From Nevskiales bacterium (lineage in GTDB: Bacteria > Pseudomonadota > Gammaproteobacteria > Nevskiales > Nevskiaceae): DNA of 64,000 nucleotides. The stretch covers positions 78,056 through 142,055 of the forward strand of contig JAQVDP010000011.1 of assembly GCA_028698335.1 (NCBI GenBank), written 5' to 3'. The notes beneath the pieces are model-generated. The model worked only from the letters and a program-made list of their open reading frames with translations, did not search any database and was not told the origin of the DNA. The position numbers and the translations under genes were made by a program. Below are positions 35,461-43,314 of this stretch, piece after piece; positions within the stretch are counted from its first letter, which is position 1; each line of letters begins with the position of its first letter.

Positions 35461-36816
35461 ATGAGCGCGCGAAGCGGCGACTTCGAATCCGAATATCGTG
35501 TCTTTTTTCCCGAGGAATCGTCCCAGGAAGAACGTCTCGACGTGTCGGAGCCGCTGCGCCTGTTCGGTGACGAGATCCTCTGGAACGTCGTTGCCGGATG
35601 CTCGCTTGCTGCGCCGGTCTGCCGTGAGTGTTCGGCTCGCGAGTACTGGGAGACCTGGGCGCGCTCCTCGGGCAACTACTATCACGACAGCTCGTGGAAC
35701 CGGGTGCTGTCGTATGAATATGCGTTGACGGTCGAGCCCGGCAAGTGGCCGAAGGACCGGCGCCACAACATCCTGGTGGCGCCCGCCAGCGATCTTTTCC
35801 ATGAGCGCGTGTCGGATCACTTTCTGGACCGCGTGTCCAGCATCATGCAGCAGCATCCGCAGCACACGTTCTACGTGGTCACCAAGCGGGTTGCGCGCAT
35901 GAAGTCGTATCTCAACGGCCGCGCGGCGGGGCGCCTGGCCGAGGAATCCCGCAGCGACAGGACCCTGCGCCAGTTGACCTGGCCCTTGCCGAACGTGCGG
36001 ATCGGCATCTCCTGCGAGGACCAGCCCAGCTATCTGGCGCGCATCGTGCCCCTGATCGAGACCAAGGCCGAATCGCGCTTCGTGATCATCGAGCCGATGC
36101 TCAAGCCGGTGCGTCTCGATCAGGTGCCGCTGCCGGGGGGCGACATCCTCTGGCCGTTGACCGGCGTCGTGCAGGGATACCGGGGCCTGAATGCCGAGGG
36201 CAAGCCCGAATGGGATCCGGTCGAACACCCGCGGCTGACGATCGAGCCGATCGACTGGGTCGTCGTCGGCGGCTTCCGCGGTTCCGTGCCGCGACCGATG
36301 CATCCGATCTGGGTGCGGATGGTCCAGGTCGCCTGCGAGCGCGCGAAGGTGCCGTTCTTCTTCAAGGGCTGGGGTGACTACGCGCCGGCGAAGAAGCCCG
36401 ATCTCGATGGGGACGCCTCGCTGGTGATCGTGTCCGCCGACGGTTCGATGCGCGGCCGGGGCGTCGGGTCGGCGACCAATTATCTGGCCCGCGACAGCGG
36501 CGGCCGGGTGCCGGACGTGTACATGAGCCGCCAGATCGATCCGGTCGAGCGCACGATGCTCGCCGGCAAGCTGCTGCGCAACAAGCCGCGCCCGCTGAAG
36601 GCGCGCCGCGTGCGCCTGATCGATCGGTCGGATCTGGCGCGCATGCTGCACCGCCTCGGCGATCAGGCCCCGGCGACGGGGCCGGTTACGGCGAGAGTCG
36701 AACAACAGGCCGGGCAGGCACCCGGCGCGACCCAGGACGACAGCCGGTCGCTCGGTGACAAGATGAGCGAGACGGCTGCCTGGGTGCGCGACAAGCTCAA
36801 TACGCCGCTGTGGTAG
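35461..36816 (+). CDS. DUF5131 family protein (phage Gp37/Gp68-like), extended
   Basis: The protein has 451 residues. The family core begins ILWNVVAGCSLAAPVCREC: Trp41-Asn42, then Cys47, Cys54 and Cys57 with C-x6-C-x2-C spacing, as in the usual WNPxxGCxxxxxGCxxCYA motif. Later segments fit the family, including NILVAPASDLFHERV, FYVVTKRVARM, VRIGISCEDQ, RFVIIEPML and WVVVGGFRGS, and then PFFFKGWG. The Cys cluster suggests a metal or Fe-S site; the family has been linked to phages and to nucleic-acid metabolism, but no reaction is established. A C-terminal extension of about 100 residues is extra and polar. The start at 35461 follows GAGAGGG. Confidence 0.8.
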   Translation: MSARSGDFESEYRVFFPEESSQEERLDVSEPLRLFGDEILWNVVAGCSLAAPVCRECSAREYWETWARSSGNYYHDSSWNRVLSYEYALTVEPGKWPKDRRHNILVAPASDLFHERVSDHFLDRVSSIMQQHPQHTFYVVTKRVARMKSYLNGRAAGRLAEESRSDRTLRQLTWPLPNVRIGISCEDQPSYLARIVPLIETKAESRFVIIEPMLKPVRLDQVPLPGGDILWPLTGVVQGYRGLNAEGKPEWDPVEHPRLTIEPIDWVVVGGFRGSVPRPMHPIWVRMVQVACERAKVPFFFKGWGDYAPAKKPDLDGDASLVIVSADGSMRGRGVGSATNYLARDSGGRVPDVYMSRQIDPVERTMLAGKLLRNKPRPLKARRVRLIDRSDLARMLHRLGDQAPATGPVTARVEQQAGQAPGATQDDSRSLGDKMSETAAWVRDKLNTPLW

Positions 36817-36834
36817 CAGGGTAGTAGCCCCGCG

Positions 36835-38529
36835 TCAGTATCCCGCCGCCTGACCGTCCTTGCGTGATTCCGAGGCGCCGTAGTAGACGCCGTCGCGCAG
36901 TCCGATCGCCTGATACCCGCCGTAGCCGCCTTCGTCCCAGGTCACGCGGTGTCCCTTGCGCATCAGTGCGCGCACGCTTTCGTAGGGAAAACCGGATTCG
37001 AGGTGCACGGTGCCGCCGTCGCGCATGGTGCTGCCGGTGGGCTCGGACGAGCCGGTGTGGTGGATGCGCGGAGCGTCTCCGGCTTCCTGCAGATTCATCC
37101 CGAAGTCGATCAGGTTCATGATGATCTGCGCGTGCCCCTGGGGCTGCATGTCGCCGCCCATGACGCCGAAGCTGAGCCAGGGTTTTCCGTCGCGGGTGAC
37201 AAATGCCGGAATGATGGTCTGGAACGGACGTTTGCCGGGCGCGTAGACGTTGCGGTGTCCGGGTTCCAGCGCGAACAGCTGACCGCGATCCTGCAGGCAG
37301 AACCCCAGGGGATCGGGGCAGATGCCCGAGCCCATGCCCCGGTAGTTGGACTGGATCAGCGACACCATCATGCCGTCCGCGTCGGCGGTGGTCAGATATA
37401 CGGTGTCGCCTTCGCGCAGTGCGGGATTGCCGGCGTCGACCCTGCGGGCGGCATGCTCCAGGTCGATCAGTTTGCCGCGCCGCGCGGCGTAGTCCTTGGA
37501 GACCAGCCGGCCGATCGGTGCGGGGCTGAAGTCGGGGTCGGCGTAATACCGCGCGCGATCCTCGAAGGCGAGTTTCTTGGCCTCGACGAACAGGTGCAGA
37601 TGCTCCGGGCTGCCGAAGCCGTGGCCCTTCAGATCGTAGCGCTCGAGAATGTTGAGAATCTGCAGTGCCGCGATGCCCTGTGAATTGGGCGGCAGTTCCC
37701 AGACGTCATAGCCGCGATAGCGTGTCGAGACCGGTTCGACCCATTCCGAGCGGTGCGCGGCGAGATCGTCGTAGCTCAGGAATCCGCCTTCGCGCCTGAC
37801 CTCCGCGGCGATCGTGCGGGCGATCGGGCCACGATAGAACGCATCGCGGCCCTGTTCGGCGATCGTCGTCAGCGTCGTCGCCAGGTTCGGATTGCGCCAC
37901 AGCTCTCCCTTGCGCGGCGCGCGGCCGTCCACGGTCATCTGACGGCGGAATCCGGCGAATGCGGACAGGCGGGGAACCGAGCGATCCCAGTAGTACGCGA
38001 TCAGGTCGGCGACGGGGTGGCCGTCACGCGCGTAGCCGATCGCCGGGGCCAGGATCCGCTGCATCGGCAGCCGCCCGAAACGGGCGTGCAGCTCGAACCA
38101 GCCGTCGACCGCTCCGGGGACCGACAGCGGCAGCACGCCGTAGGGCGGGATCTCGGTGAGGCCCTGTTCCCGGAAATGATCGAGCGTCAACGACCGTGGT
38201 GAGCGGCCGCTGGCATTGAGGCCGTGCAGTCTGCGCGTCTGCGGATCCCAGACGATGGCGAACAGATCGCCGCCGATGCCGCAGCCGGTCGGCTCCATCA
38301 GGCCGAGGGCCGCATTGACCGCGATCGCGGCGTCGACGGCGCTGCCACCGGCCTTGAGGATGTCGAGGCCGATCTGGGTGGCGAGAGGCTGGCTGCTGGC
38401 GACCATCCCGTGTGTCGCCATCACTTCCGAGCGGCTGGCCAGGTTCAGCCCGGTGACGCGGTCGGCGGCGTCGGCGCGCGGGTGGAGGTACAGGCAGGTC
38501 AACGGCAGCAGCAACAGGGCGAGGCGCAT
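36835..38529 (-). CDS. Gamma-glutamyltransferase family hydrolase
   Basis: This Ntn-hydrolase precursor has 564 residues. A signal peptide (MRLALLLLPLTCLYLHPRA) is followed by the large-subunit core: ASSQPLATQIGLDILKAGGSAVDAAIA, CGIGGDLFAIVWD, SVPGAVDGWFELHARFG and NSQGIAALQIL. The predicted self-cleavage Thr is in GDTVYLTTADADG, starting the small subunit. GMGSGICPDPLGF and VMGGDMQPQGHAQI follow. It should act in the periplasm on gamma-glutamyl compounds such as glutathione. VYLTTADADG replaces the more usual TTHFSVVDxxG, so it may belong to the cephalosporin-acylase-like branch and prefer another amide. Confidence 0.88.
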   Translation of the reverse strand: MRLALLLLPLTCLYLHPRADAADRVTGLNLASRSEVMATHGMVASSQPLATQIGLDILKAGGSAVDAAIAVNAALGLMEPTGCGIGGDLFAIVWDPQTRRLHGLNASGRSPRSLTLDHFREQGLTEIPPYGVLPLSVPGAVDGWFELHARFGRLPMQRILAPAIGYARDGHPVADLIAYYWDRSVPRLSAFAGFRRQMTVDGRAPRKGELWRNPNLATTLTTIAEQGRDAFYRGPIARTIAAEVRREGGFLSYDDLAAHRSEWVEPVSTRYRGYDVWELPPNSQGIAALQILNILERYDLKGHGFGSPEHLHLFVEAKKLAFEDRARYYADPDFSPAPIGRLVSKDYAARRGKLIDLEHAARRVDAGNPALREGDTVYLTTADADGMMVSLIQSNYRGMGSGICPDPLGFCLQDRGQLFALEPGHRNVYAPGKRPFQTIIPAFVTRDGKPWLSFGVMGGDMQPQGHAQIIMNLIDFGMNLQEAGDAPRIHHTGSSEPTGSTMRDGGTVHLESGFPYESVRALMRKGHRVTWDEGGYGGYQAIGLRDGVYYGASESRKDGQAAGY

Positions 38530-38624
38530 CGGGGTGATTCCGGGCAACCGAGCCTGGACGATACCGCGTTTGCGTGTCCGGCCGCAGGCGGCGGATCGGG
38601 CCGGCGTCGTCACGCCGGCGCCGT

Positions 38625-38989
38625 TCAAGGCAGCTTGTCGTCGAGTCGCGTCTTGACCGGATCGGTCAGGCCCAGATGATCCTCGGGCGACGGCTTCTCC
38701 GGAATCGAACTGGCGATGAACAGGGTTTGTACGCCCTTGAGCAACTGTTCGAGCTTGGTCGGACGTGCTTCGCGGTCCTCGCAGTCGCCGACGCAGGGCA
38801 GCATGCGGCGATATTTGCCGGCGCCGGTTCCGAGAGCGGATCGGCCTGGCCTTCGACGATGATCGGTTCGAGCTCGGTGGCATCGGTTGCGGTGGCAGGG
38901 GGTTCCGGCTCCGCCGCCCGGGCCAGTCCCGTGCATAGGGTGGTTGCGATCCCCAGCGCGACGAGCGTCCATTTCATTCGGTTCAGCAT
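38625..38989 (-). pseudogene. Small exported protein, apparently frameshifted
   Basis: AGGAGG lies about 8 bases before the ATG at 38989. That frame encodes a signal peptide (MLNRMKWTLVALGIATTL, cleaved near ARAAE) and an acidic stretch, LEPIIVEGQADPLSEPAP, then degenerates into Arg/Ser-rich sequence. Shifting by one base restores a sensible tail: GKYRRMLPCVGDCEDREARP, then KLEQLLKGVQTLFIASSIPEKP, ending DDKLP. One extra C on the plus strand in the CC run at 38818-38819 (a G on the coding strand) joins the two. The joined protein would be about 122 residues and periplasmic. I do not recognise a family. Either the gene is broken or the consensus lost a base. Confidence 0.6.
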
Positions 38990-39098
38990 CGGCTTGCCTC
39001 CTGGTGACCCATGTGGTGCAGCTTAGCGCGCCGGTCCGGCCGGCGCATGTCGATCCCGGGACCGGGTGCGCGCCACATCGACCAGCGCAGCTCGGGGC

Positions 39099-40634
39099 TC
39101 ATGACGAGCAGCTCAGGACGAGATGGCGGGCCTCGGGCGGGGGCTCGTCCGCATAGTGGTCGAGTCCGGGGTGTTCGTCATAGGGACGCCGCAAAAGCGT
39201 CAGCAGGCGATCGAGCGGCGCGGTGTCGCCGGACGCGGCTGCGGCGATAACGTCCTGGGCGAGGTGGTTGCGCAGGACGTATTTCGGATTGGTGCGGTTC
39301 ATTTCGGCGCGGCGCTGTGCATCGTCGGAGTGTTCGCCGCGCAGGCGGTCACGGTAGTGCTCGAGCCATGCGTCGAACGCCTCGACGTCGTGCAGCCGTT
39401 CGCGCAGGGGTGGCGGTACCGCGTCGCGTGCCGTGTCGACGTCGGCGAGGGCGCGGAACGAGCCGGTGAAGTCGTCATGGCCTCGATGCAACAGGCTCAG
39501 GAAATGGTTGATCAGATCGGGATCGCCGTCGCGTTCATCCTTGAGGCCGAACTTGGCGCGCCAGCGCCGCGTCATCGCCGTGGCGTAGGCGTCCGGATAC
39601 CGGTCCAGAACGGCCTGTCCGATCTCCGCCGCGCTTTGGGGGGCTTCGGCCAGCAGCGGCAGGCAGGCCTGGATCAGGCGCGCGCAGTTCCAGTGTCCCA
39701 CGACCGGTTGCTGGTCGTAGGCATAGCGTCCCGCGTGATCCGAATGATTGCAGACGTGATGGGCGTCGAAGCCGTCGAGGAACCCATAGGGACCGTAGTC
39801 GAGGGTCAGGCCGAGGATCGACATGTTGTCGGTGTTCATCACGCCGTGACAGAACCCGACGGCCTGCCACTGCGCCATCAGACCGGCGGTGCGATCGACC
39901 ACCCAGCGCAGCCACATGGTGTAGCGGTCCGGGCGCTCGGAGAGATCCGGGTGGTGTTCGTCGATGACGTGATCCGCGAGTCGCCGCAGCGCGCTGACGT
40001 CGCCGGCGTAGCTGAATGCCTCGAAGTGCCCGAAGCGGACGTGACTGGGCGCGACACGGCAGATCACCGCCGCCGGCTCGATCGTCTCCCGCCGGACCGG
40101 ATCGTCTCCGACGATCAGGCTCAATGCGCGGGTGCTGGGAATGCCGAGGTGATGCAGGGCCTCCCCGGCGAGATACTCGCGGACGCTCGACCGCAGCACC
40201 GCGCGGCCGTCGCCGAAGCGGGAAAACGCCGTGCGGCCGGCCCCCTTGAGCTGCAGATCCTGTAGAACGCCGTGACGGTCGCGCAGCTGTCCCAGCAGGA
40301 TCGCGCGGCCGTCGCCGAGTTGCGGCACCCAGGCGCCGAACTGGTGGCCGGCGTAGCGCATCGACAGCGGTTCGCCGCCGGGCAGGGGGCGGTTGCCGGA
40401 CAGGATCTCGGTGAATTCCGGGCGGACGGCTTCGTCATGACCGAGGCCGAGCTGCCGGAGCAGCACCGCGTTGACGTGCAGCAGGCGCGGGCGTGTCAGC
40501 GGGGTCGGCTCGGTGCGGACACAGAACGGCTCGCCCAGGCGCGCGTAGCGGTTTTCGACCGGCAGGGCGTCGATCCGGTGGGGTCCCGCCGTTGCGGCGT
40601 CGCTGGCGGGCGATTCGGTCGTGGAAGCATCCAT
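39099..40634 (-). CDS. selO: SelO protein adenylyltransferase (AMPylase)
   Basis: This 511-residue pseudokinase-fold enzyme transfers AMP from ATP to protein hydroxyls. Family hallmarks are MRYAGHQFGAWVPQLGDGRA, DLQLKGAGRTAFSRFGDGRA, SSVREYLAGEALHHLGIPST, the metal-binding segment CHGVMNTDNMSILG with LDYGPYGFLD, and MNRTNPKYVLRNHLAQ. The conserved C terminus is SCSS, where some SelO proteins carry selenocysteine and this one has Cys. Known bacterial SelO modifies redox and metabolic proteins during oxidative stress. The start at 40634 is only 34 bases from the divergent start of the C69 peptidase, so their promoters must overlap. Confidence 0.94.
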   Translation of the reverse strand: MDASTTESPASDAATAGPHRIDALPVENRYARLGEPFCVRTEPTPLTRPRLLHVNAVLLRQLGLGHDEAVRPEFTEILSGNRPLPGGEPLSMRYAGHQFGAWVPQLGDGRAILLGQLRDRHGVLQDLQLKGAGRTAFSRFGDGRAVLRSSVREYLAGEALHHLGIPSTRALSLIVGDDPVRRETIEPAAVICRVAPSHVRFGHFEAFSYAGDVSALRRLADHVIDEHHPDLSERPDRYTMWLRWVVDRTAGLMAQWQAVGFCHGVMNTDNMSILGLTLDYGPYGFLDGFDAHHVCNHSDHAGRYAYDQQPVVGHWNCARLIQACLPLLAEAPQSAAEIGQAVLDRYPDAYATAMTRRWRAKFGLKDERDGDPDLINHFLSLLHRGHDDFTGSFRALADVDTARDAVPPPLRERLHDVEAFDAWLEHYRDRLRGEHSDDAQRRAEMNRTNPKYVLRNHLAQDVIAAAASGDTAPLDRLLTLLRRPYDEHPGLDHYADEPPPEARHLVLSCSS

Positions 40635-40668
40635 GGCGGCACTGTAAAACATCGGTAGACTGCTCTCG

Positions 40669-41955
40669 ATGTGTGACACACAGGTTTGGACAACGCCGGG
40701 CGCGATCTGGTTTGCCAAGAACTCCGATCGCGAGCCGTCGGAGCCGCAGCCGGTCGTGCGCTATCCGGCGGTGGCCGGCGACGCGACCCGTGTGCTGCGC
40801 GTGTCGCATATCGAGATCGATCAGGTGCCCGACCGCCATGGCACGATCCTGTCGCAACCGGCGTGGTGCTGGGGCGCCGAAATGGGGGTCAATGACGCCG
40901 GCGTGGCGATCGGCAACGAGGCGATTTTCTCGCGGCGGGCGACGCTGCGGCCGGGTCTGCTCGGCATGGATCTGGTCCGGCTCGGACTGGAGCGCGCCGG
41001 GACCGCCGCCGCCGCCGTCGAGGTGATGACGGGCCTGCTCGAGCGCTACGGCCAGGGCGGTCCGGCAGGCTTCGTCGACCGGCGTTTCTGCTACGACAGC
41101 AGCTTCATCGTCGCCGATGCCGCCCAGGCCTGGGTGCTGGAGACCGCCGGGCGGTCGTGGGTGGCGCGCCGCGTCGACGGACGTGACGCCATCTCCAATG
41201 CGCTGACGACCGGACGGGGCGCCGCCTTGCTGCGGTCGGCGGATCTGCCGGGCGGGGCCGGGCTCGACTTCGCGGCGCGTTTCGATCGGCGCCTGATGCC
41301 GTACTTCGCAGGTTCGCGCTTGCGCCGTGACCTGTCGCTGCGCTGTCTGGCGCAGCCGGGCCCGCCTGGATTCGCGCGGCTGGCACGCCATCTGCGCGCG
41401 CACCGTGGCGGTGACGACCCCGCCGCCGGCAGCAACGCGGACGTCTGCATGCACGCCGCCGGATTCATCCGGCGGCATCAGACCACCGGGTCGATGATCG
41501 CGTGCCTGCGGCCGCATGGGGCCGAAGTGATGCTGACTGGGACTTCGGCGCCGTGCCTGTCGATCTTCAGGCCGGTCGCTTTCGACGGGCAGTGGTCGGT
41601 ATTGACGCCGTTCGAAGCCCGCCTGTCGGCACCGCTGTGGCGCCGGCATGAATGGCTGCATCGCTGGGCCCTGGCCGACGCCGCACTGCGCGAACGCGTC
41701 CGGGCCACCCGTGACGAACTGGAGACGGCGATGTTCGAGGCGCTTTCGACCGAAAACGCGGACGCGCGGCATTGGGCCGACCGGCGCGCGGCGGCCTGGC
41801 ACAAGGTGCTGTGGGAGTCGTTGCGGACCTTGCCGCGGCCGCGTTTGCCGGCGCACTGGCGGCGGATTGCGGCGCGGGACGGGATCGACCCGCAGCGGAC
41901 CGGCGCCGAGCACACGTACAATCCGGCCAGCACCATTGGGGAGAGCGGGACGTGA
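40669..41955 (+). CDS. C69 family peptidase (secernin-like)
   Basis: This 428-residue Ntn-hydrolase starts MCDTQVWTTPGAIWFAKNSDREPSEPQ when read without the initiator gap. Cys2 becomes the nucleophile after Met removal, and the KNSDRE motif is diagnostic for secernin/C69 proteins. AWCWGAEMGVNDAGVAIGNEA and AWVLETAGRSWVARRV continue the fold. Members act as dipeptidases or amidohydrolases; the substrate here is unknown and no signal peptide is present. The next small gene overlaps its stop codon. Its promoter region is shared with the divergent selO. Confidence 0.9.
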   Translation: MCDTQVWTTPGAIWFAKNSDREPSEPQPVVRYPAVAGDATRVLRVSHIEIDQVPDRHGTILSQPAWCWGAEMGVNDAGVAIGNEAIFSRRATLRPGLLGMDLVRLGLERAGTAAAAVEVMTGLLERYGQGGPAGFVDRRFCYDSSFIVADAAQAWVLETAGRSWVARRVDGRDAISNALTTGRGAALLRSADLPGGAGLDFAARFDRRLMPYFAGSRLRRDLSLRCLAQPGPPGFARLARHLRAHRGGDDPAAGSNADVCMHAAGFIRRHQTTGSMIACLRPHGAEVMLTGTSAPCLSIFRPVAFDGQWSVLTPFEARLSAPLWRRHEWLHRWALADAALRERVRATRDELETAMFEALSTENADARHWADRRAAAWHKVLWESLRTLPRPRLPAHWRRIAARDGIDPQRTGAEHTYNPASTIGESGT

Positions 41956-42140
41956 ATATGGAGTTTTCGGGAATGGGCCTGTGGGGTTTCCTGATCCTGA
42001 TCGCCGACATCTGGGCGATCGTCAGCACCCTGCAGAGCAATATCAGCACCGGTCGCAAGGTGATCTGGATCGTGCTGATCCTGTTCCTGCCGTTGCTCGG
42101 GTTCCTGTTGTGGCTGCTGGTGGGGCCGCGCGGGCGTTAG
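41952..42140 (+). CDS. Small PLD-N-type membrane protein
   Basis: This protein of about 62 residues has two helices separated by a short polar turn: MGLWGFLILIADIWAIVSTLQ, then NISTGRKVIWIVLILFLPLLGFLLWLLVGPRG. The pattern TGxKxxWxxxxxxxPxxGxxxWxxxGPR is that of the PLDc_N domain, usually found before phospholipase D or cardiolipin synthase domains but also free-standing like this. Its role is unknown. A GTG at 41952 overlaps the peptidase stop; an ATG at 41958 would shorten it by two residues. Either start implies coupling to the peptidase gene. Confidence 0.8.
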   Translation: MNMEFSGMGLWGFLILIADIWAIVSTLQSNISTGRKVIWIVLILFLPLLGFLLWLLVGPRGR

Positions 42141-42156
42141 CCGACCCGGGCCCTGT

Positions 42157-43149
42157 CTAGAGCCGAAGCTGGCGGCGCAGGTCCGCCGGGCTGACGTAGG
42201 GGGGATGCGCGCGCCCTTGCAGCGCCTCGACCATGCTGACGATGCGGGCGTTGATCGGCGTCGGCGTATGGTATTCGGCGCCCAGAGCGGCGATTTCGCC
42301 GTTGAGCTGTGCCACCTCGGTCTGCCGGCCGCATTCGACGTCCGCGACCATCGACGGATAGGACTTGGACTGCAGACCGTTGCGGAATTTCGCGAACCAC
42401 CACGGCAGTCGGGTCGAACCGCCGACCAGACGGCGGTAGAGCCGGTACGGAATCGGCATCGGCAGGCGGAACGGGATTCCGGCGGCCGCCAGCACGCGGG
42501 TTGCCTCGTCGAGGACGGCCACATAGATCGCGCGCAGATCCGGGTGGGTCAGCAGCTCCTTGAACGTGGTGTGGGTCAGTGCGCAGACAGCATTGGCCAG
42601 ATTGATGAGCAGCTTGCCCCAGGCCGCGGACTCGCCGGCGACCCGGGTGACCTGCATGCCGCTGCCGTCGAAGGCCCGGCACAGGCGGTTGTCGTCGCAG
42701 CCGATCAGCACGATCGGGTGCGTCGTGATCTGGGCGTGCAGCGGTTCGAGCAGGTGGCCGTTGAACATCACCGTCATCGGTACCACCCGTGCGGTCGGGC
42801 AGCGCTCGTGGATGCGGCGCAAGGCGCCGACGCCGTTGAGGGTGCAGACGATCGCGCAACTTGGCGGAATCGGGGGCAGGGCGTCGAGCACCTCGTCGAG
42901 GTTGCGGAACTTGGTGCAGAGAAACAGGTAGTCGACGCCGTCCAGCGACAGCGACTGCGTCAGCGTTGGTTTGGGCGCGACGATCGGCGGACGTCCGCCG
43001 CCGGCGTGTTCGACGCTGAGCTGCTGTACGGTCTGCATGGCCGCCAGGTCCTTGTCGCGGACATAGATCTTGACCGTTTCCCGCTTGGCCGACACCAGGT
43101 AGGTCGACAGGATCGTCCCGACAGCTCCTGCTCCGACGATCAGAATCAT
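42157..43149 (-). CDS. Ketopantoate reductase (PanE/ApbA) family protein
   Basis: This 330-residue NAD(P)-dependent dehydrogenase opens with a Rossmann turn, MILIVGAGAVGTILSTYL, continues through YLFLCTKFRNLDEV, and has the catalytic Lys in SAAWGKLLINLANAVCALT. The C-terminal helical domain contains SYPSMVADVECGRQTEVAQLNG, where PanE has SSMxQDxxxxRxTEIDxxNG, so the substrate-binding pattern is conserved in form. It may be the true 2-dehydropantoate reductase or a paralogue; no pantothenate genes are nearby. The start is 165 bases from the divergent cyclase gene. Confidence 0.85.
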   Translation of the reverse strand: MILIVGAGAVGTILSTYLVSAKRETVKIYVRDKDLAAMQTVQQLSVEHAGGGRPPIVAPKPTLTQSLSLDGVDYLFLCTKFRNLDEVLDALPPIPPSCAIVCTLNGVGALRRIHERCPTARVVPMTVMFNGHLLEPLHAQITTHPIVLIGCDDNRLCRAFDGSGMQVTRVAGESAAWGKLLINLANAVCALTHTTFKELLTHPDLRAIYVAVLDEATRVLAAAGIPFRLPMPIPYRLYRRLVGGSTRLPWWFAKFRNGLQSKSYPSMVADVECGRQTEVAQLNGEIAALGAEYHTPTPINARIVSMVEALQGRAHPPYVSPADLRRQLRL

Positions 43150-43314
43150 TCGTCAACGTCTCCTCGATAAGCGCGCGTTCGTGGCACGCTCCGGCAGCGT
43201 GTCCGCGTCGCGCATCTGCGCCAAGCATAGCCCAGTCCGGTGACCGGAACGAAGGCGGCCGGGCGTGTTAAAAATGGGTATCGAGCCGGCCGGCGGCAGC
43301 TTGGGGGCGGTGCC

